In this document: positions 59,503 to 64,000 of the stretch, piece by piece
How positions within the stretch are numbered: position 1 is the first letter of the stretch
How the letters are laid out: the number at the start of each line of letters is the position of its first letter
DNA from: Burkholderia sp. Ax-1724
GTDB lineage: Bacteria; Pseudomonadota; Gammaproteobacteria; Burkholderiales; Burkholderiaceae
DNA length: 64,000 bases
NCBI RefSeq assembly: GCF_011752995.1
Contig: NZ_VWWL01000022.1
Location: 62,001 to 126,000 of the forward strand
Direction: 5' to 3'
The notes under the pieces: generated by a model
What the model saw: the letters and a program-made list of their open reading frames with translations, nothing else
What the model was told of the DNA's origin: nothing
Database searches by the model: none
Made by a program: the position numbers and the translations under genes

Positions 59503-60327
59503 TCAGAATTTATACGACACGGCCAGGAAGGAAATGATCGGATCGGCGCTCAGATCGGCCTTCGACACCCCGAGCTCCGTGCCGTCCGCCGCCTTGATGA
59601 TGACCGACGACGTCGTCTTCAGCGGAATATAGGTCACCGACGCGACGAGCCCCCAGTGATCGGTGATGTTGTACGCGAGCCCCGCGTTGAACACCGGCGC
59701 CCACGACGACGACGCCTTCGCCGAGACCTGCGTCTGCCCCGGCTTGCCCGCGCCGGCCGCGAGCACCGCGCCGAGGTTGTTCTGCGTCGATTGCACGAAG
59801 CCGTTGCTGAGCTGGACATCCGAGAACCAGTTGTAGGACACGCCGATGCCGACGAACGGCCGCAGCTTCGCGGTCGGCTCGTTGAAGTAGTACTGGAACA
59901 GCAGCGCCGGGCTCCACTGGCGCACGCTCTTCACGATCGGATTGGCCTGCGGATCGCCGAGATCCTGCTGCCCGAGCGCGCCGGCCGGTCCCGGCGGCTT
60001 GATCGTGCCGTGGCCGTAGATCTTGAACGTCGGCGGCACGCCCGCCACCGTCGTCACGGCAATGTGGTCGGTCAGGTAATGGCTGAACACGAGGCCGACC
60101 GTGTTGGCGCTGTTGGTCGACAGGCCCGTGCCCGCCGACGTGAACGTGTTCGGCAGACGCAGCGGCGTGTTGATCGGTGTCGGCGCGACGTTGGTCGTGA
60201 GCGGCGTGCTCGAATCCTGCGGCATCACATGGAACCAGCCGAGCACGGCGACGTTGTCGCCCGCATGCTGGGCGTATGCACTGGCCGACAGCAGCGTCGC
60301 CAGTATCGCGAGACAGAATTTTTTCAT
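59503..60327 (-). CDS. ompW: OmpW-family outer membrane protein
   Basis: A 274-residue eight-stranded beta-barrel precursor. The signal peptide MKKFCLAILATLLSASAYAQ comes first. Then GLVFSHYLTDHIAVTTVAGV, SPALLFQYYFNEPTAKLRPF, VGIGVSYNWFSDVQL, VFNAGLAYNITDHWGLVASV, and the terminal strand ISFLAVSYKF with its end Phe recognised by BAM. OmpW proteins pass small hydrophobic molecules. The protein is longer than E. coli OmpW (about 210), with Pro/Gly-rich loop insertions. A terminator follows. Confidence 0.93.
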   Translation of the reverse strand: MKKFCLAILATLLSASAYAQHAGDNVAVLGWFHVMPQDSSTPLTTNVAPTPINTPLRLPNTFTSAGTGLSTNSANTVGLVFSHYLTDHIAVTTVAGVPPTFKIYGHGTIKPPGPAGALGQQDLGDPQANPIVKSVRQWSPALLFQYYFNEPTAKLRPFVGIGVSYNWFSDVQLSNGFVQSTQNNLGAVLAAGAGKPGQTQVSAKASSSWAPVFNAGLAYNITDHWGLVASVTYIPLKTTSSVIIKAADGTELGVSKADLSADPIISFLAVSYKF

Positions 60328-60513
60328 CGTGTTTCTCCTCTGGCGCCCGCGCGGCTCACGTGCGCGGCGGGCGGCTGCGGGTGGCGAAGGGCATGGGCCC
60401 GGCCGCTGCGCGGGATGTTCGTGGGGCTCCGGCCGCCGCGTCGCGCGATGCTCGCGGGGCCGGAGGCCGGCATGCGGCGCCCTCGGTCATGACGGCGCTG
60501 CATGCGGCGCTCG

Positions 60514-61764
60514 TCACTGGACGAACGCGCCGATCGTGAAGTACGGTGAGGCGGCGTTGGTCATGTCGAGGTAGCCGAACACGCCGCCCGTGAAGATCAT
60601 CTTTCCGGTCGGCTTGGTGCCCGTCGACGCGCCCACCTGGGTGGTCGTCACGACGCCCGGCACGGTCTGCGTGAAGTCCAGATTCAGCGCGGTCGCGAGC
60701 GAGGCTTGCGACGCGTTGAACGGATCGAGCAGGGTGGCCTCGCTGCCTTCGAGCGCAGTGGTGCGGTAGTCGAACTGGCTATCCACGCCGATGTACTCGC
60801 CGTTCTGCGCGTTCACCGTGGTCGCGGTTTGCGGCGACAGGATCGAGATGCCCGATTCGTCGTCGGCGTACGGACCGGCCGCGCCGTTGACCGTCTGGGT
60901 CGGCGACGGATTGGCCGCACCGGTGCGCACGAGGATCGGCACCAGCTGACCGCGCAGCTTGCCGACGATCATGTAGCCGCGTCCCTCGGCGGTCGTCGCG
61001 AGCGTCGGCTTTGCCTGGCCGAGGAAGTGATCGGTTTCGAATGCGCCGCTGCCGTCGGCCGCGGTCGGGAAGTTGCCGCCGGGCTGCTGGCACGTGCCCG
61101 CGTTGATGCCGGTGTTGTCGCACTCGCTCCACGTGCCGTCGGCGTTGATCGTGATCTTCGAATCGACCGCGACCGGCGCGAAGTTTTGCGACGGCACCTG
61201 GTGATAGCCGACCTGGTTGTAGGTGCCCGCGACGGCCGAAAGATTCGTCTCGATCGACGAGAAGCCGATGAACGGGTAGTACGGGAACGTGGTGTCGGGC
61301 ACCGCGCCGACGCCGAGCACGCCCGCGAACGAGATTTCCGCACCGGGGATTGTGCCGCCCGCCACGCCCTCGCCGACGAAAATCCGCGCCGGACGGCTGG
61401 CGTCGAGGCTCGCGCCGTTCAGGCGGAACGCGCACTGGTTGAGCTTGCTGGTCGGCAGGAGCGTTTCCTGGGTCAGCGTGCCGCTCGCGGTCTGTCCCGC
61501 GCGCGTCGGGACCACAGTGCCGGTGGCGGCGGGGATCGACGACTGGATGTAGCTGATCTGCCACGTCATCTTCGTCGTATCGAGCTGCAGCTTGACGAGT
61601 TCGCCGTCGCCGCCGCCGCCCGTGAAGACCGTGCCGTAGTCGAGCGAGGAAGGACACAGCCGGGCTTCGGTCACCGGTCCGTCGCCGCTTCCGCCGCCGC
61701 CACCGCCGCACGCGCCCAGCATCGGTGCGCAAAGAGCAAGCACCGAAACGATTCTCCAATTCAT
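60514..61764 (-). CDS. DUF2957 family lipoprotein (copy A)
   Basis: A 416-residue lipoprotein. The signal peptide is MNWRIVSVLALCAPMLGACG with a lipobox Cys, then a glycine run. The body is beta-rich: ARLCPSSLDYGTVFTGGGGD, GEGVAGGTIPGAEISFAGVL, YYPFIGFSSIETNLSAVAGT, YMIVGKLRGQLVPILVRTGA, YADDESGISIL. The same blocks recur in the next upstream gene (61912-63297), so they are paralogues. The function is unknown; a surface or outer-membrane lipoprotein is likely. Start 61764 follows GGGAGGCAGT. The 186 bp between its stop and the ompW start codon is GC-rich with no gene. Confidence 0.82.
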   Translation of the reverse strand: MNWRIVSVLALCAPMLGACGGGGGGSGDGPVTEARLCPSSLDYGTVFTGGGGDGELVKLQLDTTKMTWQISYIQSSIPAATGTVVPTRAGQTASGTLTQETLLPTSKLNQCAFRLNGASLDASRPARIFVGEGVAGGTIPGAEISFAGVLGVGAVPDTTFPYYPFIGFSSIETNLSAVAGTYNQVGYHQVPSQNFAPVAVDSKITINADGTWSECDNTGINAGTCQQPGGNFPTAADGSGAFETDHFLGQAKPTLATTAEGRGYMIVGKLRGQLVPILVRTGAANPSPTQTVNGAAGPYADDESGISILSPQTATTVNAQNGEYIGVDSQFDYRTTALEGSEATLLDPFNASQASLATALNLDFTQTVPGVVTTTQVGASTGTKPTGKMIFTGGVFGYLDMTNAASPYFTIGAFVQ

Positions 61765-61911
61765 ACTGCCTCCCTGATGTTCTCGTTGTATGCGGTCGGC
61801 TCCCATTCCGGCCACGTTCTGCTGATATGTCCCGGCCGTGCCGTGAGCCGCCGCCGGGTGATTGCGCTGCGCCGCCGCCTTCGTTCTGACCTTTGCGCGT
61901 GAGTGCTGCGG

Positions 61912-63297
61912 CTATTTGCTGATCTGCGCGCCGATGCCGAAGTACGGTGCGCTCGGGGTGTCCGCGTTGGCCGAGGTCGGCGTGATGCCGCCGTTTTCCG
62001 CGCCCTGCACCACGATCGCGTACAAGCCGCCCGAGGCGATCGCGAGGCCGGTCTTGCCGTTGCTGTCCTGAACGTCGACGAGGCCGGGGCTCGATGCGCC
62101 GTAGCTCAGCCCGATCGAGCTTTCCGCGGCGGACGTCGAGGGGTTGAGGAAGGTCGCGGCCGCGCCTTGCACGAGCGTCGCCGTGTACTTGAAGTTCGAG
62201 TCGGCGCCGACGTAGCCGCCGTCGAAACCGCCCGAGGCGAGCGGGGTCGCCGCGGCGAGCATCGCGATGCCCGATTCGTCGTCGACCTTGGCGGTCAGCA
62301 GGTTGCTGGTATCGACGTAGCCGGTGCGAACCACGAGCGGAACCGTCGCGCCGTTGAGCTGGCCGAGGATCATGTGCGCGGTGCCGAAGTTGCCGGTGCG
62401 GAACGGATTGCTGGTCCCGCCGGTGCTCGGCACGATCTGCGGCGGGTTCGTGCTGTCGAAGTAGCCGTTGCTGTTGAGCGTCAGCGCGTTGCCGGTGGAC
62501 AGGCAGCCCGCCGAACTCGACGACGTGCAGTTGCCGCTCGCGTCGAACGTTTCAAGCGAGTTCGTCGCGACGGTTTCGTAGTTGGCCGTCGGCGAAAGGT
62601 GATAGAGCAGGCCGTTGTAGGTGCCGGGCAGTTTCGTGATGTCGGTGGTTGTGCTCGCGAAGCCGAGGAACGGATAGAAGTCGAAGTGCCGCTTGTTGAC
62701 CGTGCCAAGGGTCAGGACGCCCGGAATGATCGTGACGCCCGCGTATTCGACCGTAGCCCCGGGAATGCCGCCGCCCGCGACACCCTTGCCGATCAGGATC
62801 ATCGGCGGATTCGGGTTGTTGACGAAGTCCGGCGTCGTGTAGGTCGTGCCGTCCGACGCGGTGCCGCTGCCCGCGCCGAGAATGAATGCGCAGCGCGTCT
62901 GCTCGGCGGTCGGCAGCATGCCGGTGGGCGGATGAATCACCGCGCCGGTGATCTGCGTGCCCTTGCGCGTGATCGAAACGCTCGCGCTCGTGAGCGGGAT
63001 TGGCGACTCGAGCCATTTGAGCGTGTAGGTCATCGCCGTTGCGTCGATGTTCAGCTGCACGATTTCGCCGCTGCCGGCGCCACCGAGGTAGGTGCTCTTG
63101 ACGATGTCGCCGGTATCGGGACACAGCGTGGCCGTGCTCGCCGCAGGCGTCGGCGCCCCCTGGGGGCCGCAGCTCGCCCCCGAGCATTGCGGCGGGTTGA
63201 CGGGGCCCGGACTGTCGGCGTTGCCGCCGCCGCAGGCAATCAGGAATGGCGCTGTGGCAATGGCCATTGCCAGGCCGCGGGTCATGGCGTGCGACAT
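61912..63297 (-). CDS. DUF2957 family lipoprotein (copy B)
   Basis: A 461-residue paralogue of copy A. The lipobox is FLIACGGG. Shared blocks are ATLCPDTGDIVKSTYLGGAG, GKGVAGGGIPGATVEYAGVT, FYPFLGFASTTTDITKLPGT, MILGQLNGATVPLVVRTGYV and KVDDESGIAML, so the two align throughout with loop changes. Extra Ser/Thr-rich insertions (SGNCTSSSSAGCLSTGNAL) carry a Cys pair that may form a disulphide. Start 63297 has GGGAGA upstream. It is probably co-transcribed with copy A, 147 bp downstream. Confidence 0.82.
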   Translation of the reverse strand: MSHAMTRGLAMAIATAPFLIACGGGNADSPGPVNPPQCSGASCGPQGAPTPAASTATLCPDTGDIVKSTYLGGAGSGEIVQLNIDATAMTYTLKWLESPIPLTSASVSITRKGTQITGAVIHPPTGMLPTAEQTRCAFILGAGSGTASDGTTYTTPDFVNNPNPPMILIGKGVAGGGIPGATVEYAGVTIIPGVLTLGTVNKRHFDFYPFLGFASTTTDITKLPGTYNGLLYHLSPTANYETVATNSLETFDASGNCTSSSSAGCLSTGNALTLNSNGYFDSTNPPQIVPSTGGTSNPFRTGNFGTAHMILGQLNGATVPLVVRTGYVDTSNLLTAKVDDESGIAMLAAATPLASGGFDGGYVGADSNFKYTATLVQGAAATFLNPSTSAAESSIGLSYGASSPGLVDVQDSNGKTGLAIASGGLYAIVVQGAENGGITPTSANADTPSAPYFGIGAQISK

Positions 63298-63825
63298 GCT
63301 GCTGTCTCCCTTCATGTAATTGTGCGGAGTCATTTTGCTGTGCGTTTAATCGCTGTCAATTGAATGAGCCGTCTAAAAAGGCTGATTCAAACAGCACGAA
63401 TTTCAGCGCACGCGCACTGCATGGACACTTGCGGTCCTTTTAAACGGAAAAGGATTTTTCGCGCCGGACGCGGCAGCGTTGCTTCGTCGCACTCCCTTGT
63501 TGGGCAAGCGTTGCGGCAAAAAGGCTCTATGATCCTGGCACGAGCGTTCGCAAAAAAATCCGGAGTTTCCCCAGGCGGAAAACTATGCTGAACAATGCAA
63601 TTGAACGCATGAATTACCGGAGCCCGGACGGCAGTCCGGTTTAACGATCGGATGCGCTATTCCGGTTTTTATATTTCAAGTAATACGGGCTACTACCAAT
63701 TAGCTTTTCGCGCGAATTCGGATTGACGGGCTTTTAAAACAGAAAAGCCGGTCTGTCTGGACCGGCTTTCGAAGCGGTTGCGGGCGCGCCTCTGATCGTG
63801 GCGCGGCGCCCGTGGGGCGAGCCGC
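63298..63825. other. Intergenic region with the argC terminator
   Basis: 528 bp without a supported gene, AT-rich around 63590-63740. AAAGCCGGTC (63744-63753), loop TGTCTG, GACCGGCTTT (63760-63769) with T's on the minus strand is the intrinsic terminator of argC. The rest presumably contains the promoter of the DUF2957 genes; none matched clearly. Confidence 0.6.
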
Positions 63826-64000
63826 TTAGCGTTTCAAGCCGGTGTCTTCAGCCGCGCCGATCGCGAGGTTCATGCACTGGATCGCCGCGCCCGATGCGCC
63901 CTTGCCGAGGTTGTCCAGACGCGCGACGGTCACGAAGCGCTCTTCGTTGCCGAACACGAACAGGTCGACGCGATTGGTGTCGTTGTTCGCCTGCACGTCG
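63826..64000 (-). CDS. argC: N-acetyl-gamma-glutamyl-phosphate reductase, C-terminal 58 residues
   Basis: The gene is cut by the window end; only the C-terminus is present: NDTNRVDLFVFGNEERFVTV, then ARLDNLGKGASGAAIQCMNL and AIGAAEDTGLKR with stop TAA. The segment DNLGKGASGAAIQCMN is diagnostic of ArgC, which reduces N-acetylglutamyl phosphate in arginine synthesis. The terminator at 63744-63769 lies downstream. Confidence 0.92.
   Translation of the reverse strand, partial: DVQANNDTNRVDLFVFGNEERFVTVARLDNLGKGASGAAIQCMNLAIGAAEDTGLKR

Noticed and set aside
63364..63591. Small plus-strand frame between the DUF2957 gene and argC
   Set aside because: No ribosome site, no family, mixed composition; most likely promoter region.

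Overview
The window reads as ordinary chromosome from a high-GC betaproteobacterium of the Burkholderia/Paraburkholderia group. The clues are the GC-rich third codon positions, the flagellar gene order (fhlB-like, fliK-like, fliT, fliS and fliE facing fliFGHIJK), a SAH riboswitch in front of ahcY, a pair of DUF2957 lipoproteins, and a Burkholderiaceae-style intergenic repeat. I infer the genus; no 16S gene is present.

Layout. 1-11227 is a flagellar export and basal-body cluster split around 3553-3790. The minus strand carries fliE, then fliS-fliT-fliK-like-fhlB behind a sigma28-type promoter. The plus strand carries fliF-G-H-I-J-K. 11228-11990 is a large inverted-repeat element. 12-16.6 kb holds an aldehyde dehydrogenase, a GMC alcohol oxidase/dehydrogenase and a LysR regulator. 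16.68-19.66 kb is an S-adenosylmethionine-cycle unit (SAH riboswitch, ahcY, a holin-like membrane protein, metF). 20.0-27.6 kb is a dipeptide ABC importer with two binding proteins (dppA, dppA-like, dppBCDF), followed by a TraB/GumN protein.

29.07-31.58 kb is an AT-richer island: an Hcp tube protein, a DUF2778 (Tlde1-type) cell-wall effector, and five tandem paralogous two-helix membrane proteins spaced exactly 318 bp apart. I read these as immunity proteins. This is the most unusual locus in the window. Next come 5-oxoprolinase pxpBCA with a divergent regulator and direct-repeat operator candidates (31.7-35.0 kb). A housekeeping run follows: fau, slt, an NDUFA9-like protein, a GST, cca, DUF2905, a MidA-type methyltransferase, a FolM-like reductase, folB, ttcA, glmU and glmS (35-48 kb).

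48.1-59.2 kb is a looser set: a collagen-like membrane lipoprotein, a rhomboid protease, small secreted or hypothetical proteins, a second lytic transglycosylase, EamA and LysE exporters, a Mut7-C protein and a beta-hydroxyacid dehydrogenase. A promoter-plus-terminator unit at 59.26-59.36 kb could make a roughly 60-nt RNA. The window ends with ompW, two DUF2957 lipoproteins and the 3' end of argC. No tRNA, rRNA, CRISPR array, intact insertion sequence or prophage was recognised.
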